This document shows positions 1 to 13,313 of a stretch of 64,000 bases of DNA, in pieces. Both the position numbers and the translations under genes were made by a program. Numbering within the stretch: position 1 is the first letter of the stretch; every line of letters starts with the position of its first letter. Source of the stretch: Hydractinia echinata (Eukaryota; Cnidaria; Hydrozoa; Anthoathecata; Hydractiniidae); assembly GCA_030067915.1 (NCBI GenBank), contig JASGCC010000017.1, forward strand, positions 2,362,445-2,426,444, read 5' to 3'. The notes below the pieces were generated by a model, which searched no databases, was not told where the DNA came from, and saw only the letters and a list, made by a program, of their open reading frames with translations.

Positions 1-925
1 ATTAAAAGGTCTATACAAACAAACAGAACACGTGGTTTCCCAGCAAGCGTTCTAACTTATGGCGATACATATATTATTATTTCTTTGAACCAAGAAATAT
101 TCTGTAATGGCGCAACAACAATATTTTTTCACTTTTTTAGAGTCTCTTGTCTCACAACAAACAACGAGCGGATTAAGTTTGTTCATGATAAGATGGTCGC
201 CAACTTTGAATAAATATGACAGACCAGGAAACTATTCAACCAACCAAATCGAACGGGTAAGTATGGTGGCTTCATCTTTATTACGAATCTTTCTCTACTT
301 TCTTTATGTTCACTCACAAAGAATATCAATTTGTTAAGAACGGTCAGTGGCTAGTATAAAATGATATGGTTCGTCACATGTTGTTCAACATTTTAGCTAC
401 TTTGATCTTGAACCATTTTCTTCATTCCTTATTTGAGCGTATTGACCTGTGACCATCACAATAAGAGAAATATATTCCATTGTTTTTAAATTTAGCCACC
501 CGTTCAACAAATGTGTAAAAATACTCAATTATAATTAATTCAGCACTCACGAAAAAGGAAACAAAACTTGTATTTTTAGCAGACTGTTATATATTTTGGG
601 TCTAGTGTGTTGTCGTTCTGCAAAGTTTTAGGTGAAAATTTAACGTTTTTATGTGAAAAACATCAATTTTTTTATAACTATACGAATATTTTCAATATCA
701 AAACACTCTTATTCTTTGTTTCTAGACTTTTTTAGTTATGATGGCTGTAACCATAGTCATAAGAAATAGTCTAGAGAATCGCGCGGCTCTATTGTGTATG
801 TGTTTGTCAGCAGAATATACCTTGTACCCAGTGCTTTGACTGCAGGCTCGTGTTGAAAAATGGCGCATTTAAGTGGTTAGTTGCTGTAAACATAGGATTA
901 ACAAACATTTAAACAGAAATACTTT
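1..925. other. AT-rich stretch with a possible lone exon
   Basis: Mostly AT-rich sequence without recognisable coding content. One exon-like block is visible on the plus strand: a polypyrimidine-AG acceptor at about 139, an open frame to 258, and a strong donor (gtaagt) at 259. The encoded 40 or so residues do not resemble any family I know, and no partner exon is evident in the window. It could be the last piece of a gene lying to the left, or chance. Confidence 0.2.
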
Positions 926-929
926 CAAC

Positions 930-3183
930 ATGCGTGGCGAAATATACGGGTGCACAGTTGCACGAAGGGCTAAATATAAAGGTTTGACAAGTCCTGGAAA
1001 CAAAAGTTGGTTGCTGTTGTGATAAGAGATAGGGAAGTTGGTCATGCTCTAAGGGATAGGATCCAAAGAAAGCAAATATATATTTGTGAAAAGCTCTTCA
1101 GCGAAGATGAAATGAATCGTAATCACTCTAGCAGAACCAAACTTGTTCCGGGTGTCATTCCTACAATACATCTTTCGATGAAAAGTTTTCCTTCATCCTT
1201 CACATCTTCTAAGCCTCGTCAATCAGCACAATAAATTTGGCAGAAAAAATTCACTCAGTTCCAAAGTATGAGATTTATGTTGATAATAATCTTGTTTTTA
1301 CTGTCCGTGTTTTATTATGGACTGTTCTTGCTAAACACGACATTTATTCTCAATCACTAAAACTTATTACAATCACATATTTAACAAGATTAATTATGGA
1401 TTTGAAATTATGACCAGGTTTAACAGACCACTTTGCTGGTAGCTGTCTTGATCACTGTGTTCCAAAAATATTTAACATAAAGGATAGCACTAGTGCACTT
1501 TTTCATCAAAGCAAATGGTATCGATCTCCAAACTGCATACTTATTTCACCTTATTCTGAAAAATGCTTGGAATGTGTTAGGTCTGAGTCAAAAGAAAGCC
1601 TAAGTTTTAAAAAGGGAAAGGGACAATTGAATTTCACCGCCAAACTTAAAGCACCAATTTCTATGACTTCTCCAGATCGAATCATAAAAACCCTTCACAA
1701 TCACCGGTTGGAAAATAAAGAATTAAAGCAAGAATTACAGAAAATGCAAGATGAAATTTCCACCTGTACAGTTCCTGTCCAAAAATGTCTTGGTGATGAT
1801 TTCATAAAAATTAAGTCAATGAAATTTTTTTGGGAAAAGCAGCAGAAATACTTATCATCATCCAAAACTGGTGTTCGCTATCACCCTATGATTATTCGGT
1901 ACTGCTTGGGTTTAGCTGCAAAATCACCCGCCTTTTATAATGAGATTCGTGTTGACGATAAGAAAAGGTTTCTTGGTACTCCCTAGTAGACGTCGTTTGA
2001 GGGATTATAAGAACTATATTCGTCCAAAGCAAGGCTTTAACAAAGACGTTATCCAGGAATTGTGTAATATGGTCTTTAACTTCCAACCACATGAGAAATA
2101 TGCAATATTATTAATGGATGAAATGAAAATTCAAGAAAGTCTTGTAGAGGATAAGCATAATGGTGATTTTATCAGTTTTGTTGACCTTGGTGATATTGAT
2201 CTAAATTATGTTGCGTGGAAAAAGGTTGATGAAATTGCATGTCACGTCTTAAATAAAATTTTCACTTGCAAATTCTGCTACTACCAATGTCATATCAAAT
2301 GTGGCATAAAAGTTGTTGGTGAGACCAGTGATGGAGCATCTCCAAACCGACGAATGTACCATATGCACCTAAACATGACTTGTGTAGCTGACATCAATGC
2401 AGGGGTCGACGTAACATACCGCACTTTGAATGTTTGGCGGATGAAGAAAGGTACATTTACTTTATCTCAGATCCACCACACTTAATCAAAACATCCCGCA
2501 ATTACCTGAGTAATGCTCTTGCAGGAAGATGTACCAGAAGTATGTGGAATGATGGAAGTTATATCACCTGGAACCATATTCCATATTCCACTTAGACCGT
2601 GGATTACATCTTGTTCGCAAAATAACAAATGACCACATCAAGTGTTAAGCGAATTTGTCTTTAACGCTCTTCAATTGTATGGACCACCAGAAGCTAATGC
2701 AACTGCCAAATATTAAAACAGGTTTGACCAATTTTTTGACTGTCTCAACGTCAAAAATACCAAAGAAGGAGCAATTAAACGTAAACCATTTCTTAAACTA
2801 TACACATCTGTTGATGATGAAAGATTCTTATGGTTTCTAGGATATTTCAAAACATGGAATGACTCAATTATTGATAGGACTGGTAATTTCACAGATAATC
2901 TAGAGCAAATATGTTTATCTCATGGCGAACCTACCAAGGAATCAAAATCACTGTCCATTCTACTGTTGAATTAATCCAGTATTTAATTAATAATGGAGTT
3001 CCATATGTACTGACAGAAACATTTTGTCAATATCCCTTGAAAACTACTTTGGTCGTCAACGTGCAATTGGTCATGGAAAAAGATAACCCATCAATCCGTG
3101 ATTTTGGTTATAATGACAACACAACTGTCGGTAACTGTCATGAAATTGATGTTGAAACTGTGCCATGCCGTAAGAGAAATTAA
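930..3183 (+). pseudogene. Decayed THAP9 / P-element-like transposase
   Basis: Relic of a DNA transposase with a THAP-type zinc finger and a P-element-type catalytic core. Collinear pieces lie in shifting frames: a THAP-like end at 1007-1234 (ICEKLFSEDE then a GVIPTI motif; the expected zinc-binding His of CxxH is Leu); a leucine-rich/coiled piece and FW..Q core at 1567-1986 (RYHPMIIRYCLGLAAKS); a core piece at 1940-2485 with LLMDEMKIQESLV, DLGD and DGASPNRRMYHMH; ISDPPHLIKTSRNYL at about 2456-2500 in another frame; and a C-terminal piece at 2911-3183 with GVPYVLTETFCQYPL and DNPSIRDFGYNDNT. The order matches animal THAP9/P transposases. At least four frameshifts and stops separate the pieces, so it is dead as written. 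I did not identify terminal inverted repeats. Confidence 0.85.
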
Positions 3184-3660
3184 ACACACTTGGAAGAAAG
3201 AAGAAACTAAAAACAGTTATTTTTATAGCCACACATTTATAAAAAACATTAAATTGGCTTGATAAGCAAGAACAAGCACAGTATTTCAAATGATGACAGG
3301 TAATATCAATTTAAAGCTTTTATCTGCTTAACACAAACATTAATAAAAAATATTTTGAAATACGATTTATATACCTTAAAACCTATATACACTACCTGGA
3401 CCGTTTTGTAGACTTCCATATTTGTTTATTAACCATGTGCCAAAATAATATTGTTTTAAAATTTGTTGCTATAAAAATAGCAGTTGTAACAGGTTTATAG
3501 TCAATGTTCTGGACTCTTAGTGTCAATGTCCATCTGAATGATTTCTATAAGATTTCTTGACTTCGGTGCATAGAGATCGAGCCTTTTTCTGTTTTGATGC
3601 AATTTTGTGCAGCTCACATTTATCTTTCACAAATGAAAAAAAAGAGAAAGACCCTCTTCT
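3184..3660. other. No gene seen
   Basis: AT-rich sequence following the transposase relic. It may hold the 3' end of that transposon, but I could not identify an inverted terminal repeat. Confidence 0.4.
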
Positions 3661-3672
3661 TCAACATATTTT

Positions 3673-3972
3673 TTGTCGGACTCAACAGAGAGGAAAAATT
3701 TACGAACTTTGCTACGCAATGTTAAATCAAAGTTAACAACATTATGCAGGGGAGAAATGAATAGAAAAAAGCGTTGGAAGATCCGCAATGCAAACCGTGC
3801 GTTTGGTAAAAATCCTTACCAGGCTGGTAAAGATCTGCTGGATTCTATATGGTCCATAAGGCTCAATGTGCCTAAAGGATTCCTAAATGCCCGCAAATCT
3901 TCCGTGTTATTTAATCCTTCTACATTAACCCGTCTTTTCCGAAATGGGTGGCGTTTCCGAACAGACTATTGA
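3673..3972 (+). pseudogene. Possible fragment of a non-LTR retrotransposon ORF
   Basis: A short open frame rich in Lys/Arg with the phrase NRAFGKNPYQAGKDLLD. It resembles the linker between endonuclease and reverse transcriptase in some invertebrate LINE-type elements, where a basic R/K stretch is followed by F..+P....K.L. No reverse transcriptase motif (YADD) or endonuclease follows, so at most this is a fragment. There is no ATG near the start of the frame. The assignment rests on a remembered sequence pattern. Confidence 0.4.
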
Positions 3973-4326
3973 GTAGAGCTTGAAATGCTGATCAAGAAAA
4001 TGTATAGGATGATGTGTTTTTAACGAAGGGTTAAAAATATATGGGAACTTAAGGGAATGATGACGTGATCAACTATTTCTTCAAGAAGGGTGCGATGATC
4101 CAGCTTTAGATAATTGGTCTCATTTTGGCTCCAGGTTGTCTCTGGTTTTACCCACACGGGATGTTATGTCAGTTATTCCCTCCCGTTTTAAGGTTATTTA
4201 GGCTTAAAAGCGCAATGCAATGAATTCCCTATTCTTATTTAACGAATTGACGTCAGTCTAAATGCGTTGAATTAACAAGTAAGACATTTACAGACAGGAC
4301 GAGATATAAGGAGGAGAAATAAGAGA

Positions 4327-4930
4327 CTAGTCGATAAGCCCGTAGAAAAACCTACTTAGACAGAAGAACAATGGAAAAAATATATGTTGCATTAGGAGTT
4401 TTGGTGACGTCAGCAGCGCAAATACAAACACTTTTTGGCTAAAATGTGTAGATCTTTAAACGCTAATGAAGAAAATGTATATCCTATACATTTTGTGTTT
4501 TTGACGAACGTTTAATGAGATATTCTGACGTCAGCAAATATTCGCCAATATACCAAAATATATTTTCTGAAACGTGTTTAAAAGGTGCTTCCATTGCATA
4601 GAGCTTAAAACGATGATCAAGAAAATGTATAGGATCGTGTACTTTTGACGAACGAAAAAATCCGCTTAGGCAGGAGTACAATGGAAAGTTGTTACTTGTG
4701 TTTTTATGATCTTAGTAAGGACCAAGTTATAGGATCGTTCCTTGGACGAACAAATAGTGACATCGGGGATTAAATGTTTTTTGATGACGCCATCAACCCC
4801 TCTTTTCCGAAACGAATTCGGGAACTCATGTATGGGAGACTTACTCAATTTGGTCCAAGGTTGTCTCTAGTTACTCACGCGGTAAAAATTGACAGACGAA
4901 ACCACCTCGTCTCCAAGTTATTTGGCCTCA
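4327..4930 (-). mobile_element. Helitron-like fragment with internal repeat modules
   Basis: Read on the minus strand it ends in a weak hairpin (gtag/ctac, 4342-4354) followed by CTAG at 4327-4330. Inside, a module recurs: tcccgcttaggcag-like and ggagtacaatgg motifs, a tgacgtcagcag motif, then tgatcaagaaaatgtatagg and a tttgacgaacg motif. Parts recur at about 4005-4030, 4460-4520 and 4600-4690, and related modules occur at 16296-16740, 18060-18360 and, inverted, at 6640-6860. The layout fits non-autonomous Helitron/Helentron elements with internal tandem cores. Both outer limits are approximate. Confidence 0.45.
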
Positions 4931-4939
4931 AGATAATAA

Positions 4940-6060
4940 GTGCATTATAAGGGTTTTACCCCTTTAATAATAGCCGTATTTTGTTTAAAATGGTTGAGCG
5001 TAGCTTTTTTCGCAAAATCCCGGCAAAACCCGATCGGAATCACGGCAGAACCCAAAAGAAAAACTCACGAAGGACATTTTGGTTTGGAACTGATGGTATC
5101 AGCTTTGCAGGCCTCATTTTGACCTTTATCTCTTTTAAATTTTGAACCTATAGGAATATTTATTTTCTGTATGTTTTCGCATAGAAAGATGAAAATATTG
5201 TCACGTTTTCTCGCCATGTATAAATGTTAAACAAACCCATTTTAAGATTTTGGCCACAAACGTATATTTCGAGGCAGCACCCTGTTGGAGTTGTGGTTCT
5301 CTAGCTAGCTCTTTAGCTACCTCTGGCTAAACAGCGAAAGTAGCCAAATGCAATTTGGCTAGCTACAGCAAAATTTATAACCAATAATTCTTATGCTAAA
5401 TGCAGTTAGGTAGCTACACTTTTTATTACTGTCATGAAACTTATTTCGCACAATGAAATTGCTGAGTAATTTTTTAGCTGGACGGGGGTAACGATGGGCT
5501 GTTTCCTGTGTTTTATTTAAACCGAAGTTGCGATAATGTTAAAAGGGTATTACGCCTACGCACATGCTCAGCCCGGTGTTAACAACGAATTGTTTCCAGT
5601 TTTTTGTTTAAACCGTAGCTGTGATAAACTTTTTTTGAAAAGGGTATGAGGCCTATATGGATATGTAATACGGTTTACCTGTATATAGTAAGCGCTTAGC
5701 CCAGTGTAACGATTAAGATTTGAACTTTTACAGGAACTTATTCTGCAAAGTAAAAACTTTTGGCCGCCTGTTTTTGCTATAATGAGGTAAAAACAGGGTA
5801 AACTGGGTTAATTCTGCAGCTAAAGTTGCCAGAAAGTTGTTACAAAGAATATGTTACACCCAAAAATTTGTTACACTCGAAACACTATAATAGTGTGTGC
5901 GCTTCACTCGGCTGATGACATACTGTATACCTGTACTATAGCGCTGACACCTGGATGCATTGTACAGTTCAAAACTTTATGAATCGCTCAACGTGGTGTT
6001 CAGCACTGGTTCACACATTTACTTGTGGCTTAACTCGGTGTTTCGACGCCAGGTCCCCCA
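4940..6060. repeat. Repeat DNA with a diverged direct duplication
   Basis: No gene seen. Two related units lie at about 5493-5585 and 5586-5715. Each runs through a tgtttcc..ttttgtttaaacc..gt motif, then aaaagggtat, then a gcccggtgttaac or gcccagtgtaac end. They may be internal core repeats of the element ending at 6184. The short open frame at 4940-5122 shows no family resemblance. Confidence 0.35.
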
Positions 6061-6065
6061 GCTCA

Positions 6066-6184
6066 TCTATATTTTAATGCCTGTATACGTCTGTCACGAA
6101 AATTGATATTACAAGTAGCGCGACGCACGCAATGCGGTATAAAAAAGGACCGCGAACCCGTTGGTTTTTCCGTAGGTCGACTAG
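6066..6184 (+). mobile_element. Helentron-like short element, copy A
   Basis: Starts tctatattttaatgc, continues with gtatacgtctgtcacg and gcggtataaaa, and ends with a worn hairpin region and CTAG at 6181-6184 followed by T. It is the reverse-orientation relative of the copies at 10233-10900 and 55598-55733: the same landmarks occur in the same order. In this copy the tetranucleotide microsatellite found in copy B is absent, leaving only gtctgtcacg. Confidence 0.6.
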
Positions 6185-6639
6185 TTTATTTATATAAGCT
6201 ATTGACGTTAAATCAATGTATTGACATCGTGCCGTAACTTCAGCAAAGTTCACAAATAAGACATATTTGCCGAATAGTTTAAAGGAAAATGAACCCCTCT
6301 ACTTTGCCTGTTACAGTCAGAAGCATGTTAGTAGCCTTTTAATATAGGCGATATTCTATTTGTATTCCGTGTGTCTGTGACAGAAAAGGAGGATACCTTC
6401 ATTCTCCTGTGAAGTAGCCGCAAAAGTATGTCTTATTTGTTACCTTTGTAAACGATAATGCACAACGTTAATGCAATAACTAAGAGATAATGAAGCCGTT
6501 GCATTGAACTTTTAAGTTTAAGGCTAAATAATTTGGAAACGAATAGAAACAATCGAGGTCATCTCCTGCGTGGGTAACTTGCCTAAAGCTGGGTCAACCC
6601 ACCCGCATCGAAACATATCACGTTATCAAAAAAAATCTA

Positions 6640-6865
6640 AACCCCTTTTTAAAAGTACATGATTCTAAATATTTTCTTGAACAGCGTTTTAAAATCTATG
6701 CAATGGAACTAACTTTCAAACAAATTTAATCAAATATTTTTTAGTGCATTGCCGGAAAATTTTTTGAAACTCATATGTGTTAAGCGTTTGTCGTAAGCAT
6801 GTGATCCTATACATTTTCTTGATCAACGTTTTGAGTTTTACATAACAGATGCAATGGCTAAACTA
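6640..6865 (-). repeat. Inverted fragments of the tgatcaagaaaatgtatagg repeat
   Basis: Contains gatcctatacattttcttga and a degraded second copy, which are reverse complements of the module seen at 4600-4640. It is flanked by the phrase gatgcaatgg, also shared in inverted form. This is part of the same Helitron-like family, without a visible terminus. Confidence 0.45.
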
Positions 6866-8700
6866 TGTGATTTCCGTCAACGCTAAGCGCGACGGAATCT
6901 TAAAATCGCTTGATGGAAGATAGATAGATATCTAGATAGAGACAGCACAGAGCCCGGACGCTGCTAAATTTGTGTTCAGGATAAAACCTCGGACAATTTC
7001 CGTCTTCTCGAAAGCCAATGAAGATGCTTCATTTTAATCTCAGAGATTGTATACTCTTCGTGTGGCCAGAACATTCCGTGTACGGCCATGACTAAAAGTG
7101 CTTACATTTTGTTGGTCGCTCCTTGGTGGTCTGGTTTGGTCGTAGTAGCTTTATTGATATAGCTGGGGAGCTAAGCACTATTTTTTAAATTCGTGTATTT
7201 TATCAGGTAAGAATTATTTTACATATAAGTGAGAAAAGTGTGCTTGCTAGCTAGCTAGCTATCTCAATTGTTAGTGCTGACTTGGATCTCCTTTTGATTT
7301 GTACTGACATACCCCTTTTAATAGTCTGAAATACTTACTTACTAGCTATAGCTATCGAGCTAGCTAGCTACACAAAATAGTGCTTTAATTGGAGCGCTTT
7401 TTTTTTCTTAAAGAGTCAGCAACAAAAAACTTTTGTCCAGTTTTAAATATAGATGGCTATGGGGAGATCGATAACGAAGAAAAGTGTGGAAATTTAAGTA
7501 AAAAAATATCTATCGTATAATTAGCTGTATAAGCGGCTAATTATACTGTACGCACCATATATATAATTATTCTGCATCGGCTAACTATTCTGTTACTGGC
7601 TAATTATCAGTTCTACCTGAGTACCTAATTTGCTTGAAAAACTCTCTTGAACTCCTCCAAAGTATCATAAATATCATAAGATTTCTTAGAAAAGACTTGA
7701 TTTTAAAAACCTCACGAGAAGGACCATCGATTTATCAAATCCGACAAATTCATTAGTTGTGTGTTTACCCTTTTTTGTTTCAACTTGTTGAATTCAATTT
7801 GCCATTTTGAAATTTCAAAAGTTAAATATGTTCAACTTTTTAGATTTGTCAAACAAAGCAATGACCAATCAATGTCTTCAAAATGAACGATCAAATTTGT
7901 TGAATTCAATAAATCGATTTTAACAAAATAAATCCTGTAATATGTTACTTGTTTAACAAAGATGTCAAAAGCCAGCTTGAATAAATTTATATACATATAT
8001 TTATATATATAATATACCTGGTGCATCACATGACATTGATTTGTATCTTTTTTTAATAAATTCCCTTTTCAAATCAAAAAGGCAAAGAAAGGTTCAAGGG
8101 ACAATAATTAAACAACCTGGTGTTAATTCAGTTTATCGCAAAATTGTATTCTTGTTTCTCATTTTTAAAACGTACTTAATTTTTCAGATCAGCTGTTATC
8201 AAACCATTCACCATCAACATTTTCAAAAGATCTTCAGCAAGAGAGTAAATTTTGAAGGCCTAAAAACTGAAACATTCAAATGCTAATATGTATTTATTGC
8301 TGAAGTAATTAACAATGAACTACTACATCCATTCAAATTGAGCTTGTTCAGAATTTATTGTATTCGAATCGTCAAGTTTATACATAACAAGATTTGTATT
8401 CTGGAATTTTCCTGATCAGTTTTGAAAATATCCAGTTAAAGTTTTACTGTATTTTAGAATTCTTCATATAGCTGTTATGTAAAATCTTATTTTTAATTTT
8501 TTTTATTGAGTTGTATTTTTAACATTGCAGGTTAGTTACAATAATAATTGAGAATTGGGATAATTAATGATTTGTTTACCCCATAATTCTCTGTTTTCAA
8601 GGTCTACTTCAAATTTCAGAATCTTTTAGGCTAATGAAGGAAATTTTCAAGCCGCAGGGCTTCTTGTTTATGATTCACTAATGAGTAATCAATTTTAAAA
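6866..8700. other. AT-rich DNA with TAGC runs, no gene
   Basis: Contains short (tagc)n runs at about 7243-7262 and 7355-7370 and a gatagata run near 6920. The open frames at 7832-8029 and 8041-8286 are low-complexity and do not look coding. Confidence 0.4.
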
Positions 8701-8702
8701 CA

Positions 8703-9919
8703 ATGTTTTCCAACGAGCAAACTCTGATTGGGATATCGTCACTTAAACAGAGTCGATACGTTTCAACTTTTCTCAAAACTAAGAATGCTGCATTTAACGT
8801 TCCATCCTTGTTTTTTCCACCCATTGTGCCCAGATTTGTAGATAAAACGCGAAGAACAAAGCTATGTCTAATTAGTATATTGTGTTTATCTGTTGCTGGT
8901 AGTATTTTGTATCCAATATATGTGTCACCACTTTTTCTACTTGTTGGACGATTTTTAAGTGGTTTTACCATAGCTATATCTCTACTCATTCTATCGGAAG
9001 TGACAAGATCCTATACAAGCAAGGAACTAATGCAACGAATACCGTTATTAAACGGAAGCCAAGTATTTGGTTATGGATTTGGACCGTTAATTTCAATATA
9101 CTTTACGAAAGTGAACTTCTGGATAGGATGGATTAATATAACATACGCAAACGTAATTGGGCCAGTACTTTTTTTAGTCAACCTCGCGCTTCTCTTTGCT
9201 GTGATATTTTTCTCTTACGATTTATCGAGAAAATATGATATGAAGTCGCACACAAATGGGAAAAATAAAGAGCGCAAAGACAACCCTGTTGGTTCCGAAC
9301 CAACCGTGGATATATTAAAGCGGATTGTACAGAACACTGATACTTCGTTGATTGTAACTAGTTCGGTATTTTTCGGTATTGTCCATCAATTAATGTGTCA
9401 TGTGTTACCCGTTCTAATCATTGACGAGTTGCACTTTAGCTACACATTTCTGAACGCATCTTTTATTGGTTTTCGGTTTTTAACACAATCCTCATAATAG
9501 TTTTAGTATATTGAAACATTTCTGACAAGCAAGTCTATTACATTGGAATCATAAGTGTCATATCAATAACAGTAACAACTACACTCCTACTTTTAATTTA
9601 TCATAAAATCGGAAATGTAACAACATGGTATGTGTGGGTACTACTGACTGTTATCAACCTGGCTATCTTTCATCTATCAGATCAAGCATTTGGTGTAGTT
9701 TTATCTGCGAAATTGGCTTTTTCATGCAATCAAGGATTTCTTGAAGGAATTCGAACATTTGCTGTTCAAAGTGGTCGAATTATCGGGGGCGTATTGATAG
9801 ACATGTATTACGATTATATGAATGAGTTTTATTGCATAATCAATATTGTATCTATTTTATACCTGATTAGCATGGTTTGCAAAAGAAATACACTTTGTAG
9901 TCCGACACCAGTTTTTTAG
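8703..9919 (+). pseudogene. Major facilitator transporter, decayed copy 1
   Basis: Encodes most of a 12-helix MFS permease of the MFSD8/SPX-MFS-like kind. The loop 2-3 signature appears as PRFVDKTRRTKLCLI, followed by LLVGRFLSGF and a VTRSYTSKELMQRIPLLNG segment. The second half (TM7-12) has LIIDELHFSYTF and ends in PTPVF then a stop. Relative to its paralog at 13850-15143 it lacks about ten residues after TFLKT, has no recognisable first transmembrane helix upstream, changes frame near 9470 and has a TGA near 9513 where the paralog has a Trp codon (tattgaaac against tgttggaat). It is probably a non-functional duplicate. The substrate cannot be inferred. Confidence 0.75.
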
Positions 9920-10231
9920 CAAACTGCGGAGTAAATAATCTAAATCAAAGGAGTACTGGATAAAATTCGGCAAGGAGATCTACTATATAACAATTAATAT
10001 TTTATATATGATGTTTTTATAATATATAATATTTTACAAGTTAGAGAGAAGATCAGAATTTATAATATGAGTTATAAGGTCATATTGTGTCCTGCGGTAA
10101 TGAAAATGGACTAAAATTAACAAAAATATTTTCGCATAATAAAAATTGTGAAAGTAGCTCTAGATATTTGGAGTTTTTAACTGGAGTTAACAATCAAATT
10201 TTTGTTGATTAAATATGCTTATTTCTAACAA
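9920..10231. other. AT-rich spacer
   Basis: Sequence between the first MFS copy and the Helentron-like element. It has ataatatt-rich stretches and no coding signal. Confidence 0.4.
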
Positions 10232-10232
10232 A

Positions 10233-10900
<668 letters not shown>

Positions 10901-11641
10901 AGGTCATCGCTAGGACAATGATCTGTCATAAACATCTTTCAGATTAATTATTTCTTATAAGCTCTTTAATTAAAAACTAAAGTTGGAGTAGATCAGGATT
11001 AACATATTATGACATCATTGTAGTTCCTTGTCAGGGAATTTATTGAGTAATTTAAATTAGAAATACAAAATTATGCAGGATTTAGAGGATGTTTCATTTG
11101 AAATATTTTTTTGATTAGCCGAGAATTTTCTTAACATTAAAAAAACTTTCCCTCGATTGAAAAATTACCATCTAAAAAGTATCTATTGTTTATTCCAAAC
11201 AAAACCTATTACTTAAAAATGATGCCGGATCATTTCGCGAAGTCCATTATTTTTGTTACAGTGTTCCTTAAAAGCGTCTATAAAACATCACCTATAAAAT
11301 GCTTTGTTTTATATAACAGTCTTCTCTACGATTTTAATTGGCTAGAACTAATCATGTGATAAAGCAAAGAGATTTTATTAGCTGGAAATTTTATTGCATG
11401 CTAATTTAAATTTACCGTGATACGTGCTTTGTGATATATTATTGTATGAGAAGTCACAGGCGATTAACGTTATTGTGTTTTCTATTTCGTTCGAAAGTTT
11501 TAATTGTTTTATTAATTGTCTTTTTAATGAAATTGGCAACAAATTATTTTGCCACAAGAAGCATACAATAAATTTATCAGCTTCTTAATAAAATTTTCGA
11601 CTTTGTGACAAGAAGCACAATAAAATTTTGAAAAAAAATAG

Positions 11642-11670
11642 GTGGAATATTCCACGGGTTAAATAACTAG
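11642..11670 (+). mobile_element. Helitron-like 3' terminus, plus orientation
   Basis: Palindromic stem gtggaatattccac (11642-11655) followed by gggttaaataa and CTAG at 11667-11670, then T. The geometry is the same as at 10233 but on the opposite strand. The matching 5' end to the left was not identified. Confidence 0.45.
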
Positions 11671-13277
11671 TCTATCATATTAATACGAAATCTGTATCCG
11701 TCTGTGCTGTCAAGTCGATTTTATTTTTCTACAATTATTTTAAAAAGCGCCTATAAAAACATCCTCGATAAAAATTTTAATATATGACATAAAATAAAGC
11801 GGTTATTTACCTGGAAAATGTATTGAATGCCACTAGCACATGCATGCACTTGTACTTACTATTGTAAATTTTGCTACGTGTAACGGACCCTAAGACATAG
11901 CAGGTAAATCAGCACGTATATATGACAGTCACTGTAAGGAATTGAGTTACATACGTATAATTTAATCTGACACTACAGCAACATGACGAGTAATGCCGTG
12001 TATAAAATGTTCGTTTCTAGACATTTTGAATTTATTTGAGCGACACCGTGTTAACTATTTTGTTTTTTCTGCCTTATAATCGTTTTACGCAAATATCGCG
12101 TAGCACTAAGATTAATTTATTATTGTAGATATTCATATTAATAATATAACAATAGCTGACATCTAATAAATAGTATTAATATTATTAGCACTTGTCTTTT
12201 TTAACAAAAAGGTAGAAATACTAATAAAGCTTATTCTTGTACTACTTTCGTCATGGAGCTATAAAACCTCCTTTTGATGGATTTCGCTATGCTAATTTGT
12301 GGACCGCTCTCTTTCTAACTTTACTCTCAGGAGTCTGGGAAAAATTATGAAATAAAATCATAAATGGCAACGTTGTAAGGCTTAAAGTTTAATAAACATT
12401 TGAAATGTTTTTATACGACACAGAGATAAAAGGTAAATTTACCAATCTTACGCACTTTGAAATCTCGATCATGTCAGCTTTTTCAAAAATCAGCGCGCAT
12501 TTACATAATGTACCATATCTCATCTACAATGCAGCGTTCGAACACAATTATTTGAACAAAGTTCCGAACGATCGCAGCATGGTAATGGGTAAACATCATT
12601 TTTTTCGCGGAATATATTTTCGCGAATTTTTGCGATTTACGGCAAATTAAAGTGACATTTTGAAATGTTGTATTCAAACCCCACCCTCTTATTATTAATT
12701 TTGAACAAAACTAAAGCACTTATGTTGACTGGATTGTTGTATTACCATTAGCCCCGTATGTAAAATGTATGCGGAAATCCTTATTCTTAGACACATACGT
12801 AGATATTCTTTATTTTAAAAAAATGGAATTTCGCCAAAAAATATTTTCAAGAAATTTCACTTATGCAGAGGAACAATAGAAATAATAGACATAATAGGAA
12901 TTCGATTTGTCTGACAAGCAAATGAACGTTTTTCAAAAAAGCGCCTTACGAGAACTAAATTTGTTTCCTTTGTCTTTTTATTTATTCGTGGGTCGTGCAT
13001 TATCAGTTGTTTGAATTTATCGTCACGGATTTTATGCCATAGGTTATTCGATTAATCGAAGACTTCTCCCTTTTGATATTTCTTTCTTATTTTCTTCGCC
13101 TAAGGAACTGGAAAAACAGATGCCATATTGTACCCTGCACCGTATTTAGGTGAAACAATGCAGAGTTGAGTACATTACATATGGAAAAAGTTTTTTAAAA
13201 TAAAATAGAAAGTTAAGCATTATTTCCATGGAAGTTTTCCTGTGGTTACATTTTCTTAGCCAAATATTCTGCCACCG

Positions 13278-13313
13278 CCACGACAAAATTAGGCGCGCCT
13301 AATTTTGTCGTGG
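13278..13313. repeat. Perfect 36-bp palindrome
   Basis: The 18-base half ccacgacaaaattaggcg is followed directly by its exact reverse complement, with the centre (ggcgcgcc) at 13295/13296. There is no spacer. It lies in non-coding DNA upstream of the tail of the second MFS copy. Confidence 0.95.

Noticed and set aside
1..30. Similarity of the first bases to 16145-16172 (aaaaggtctataca)
   Set aside because: Too short and AT-rich to call a repeat.
12405..12650. 81-residue plus-strand frame
   Set aside because: Second half translates a ttcgcg-type non-coding repeat; no family resemblance.
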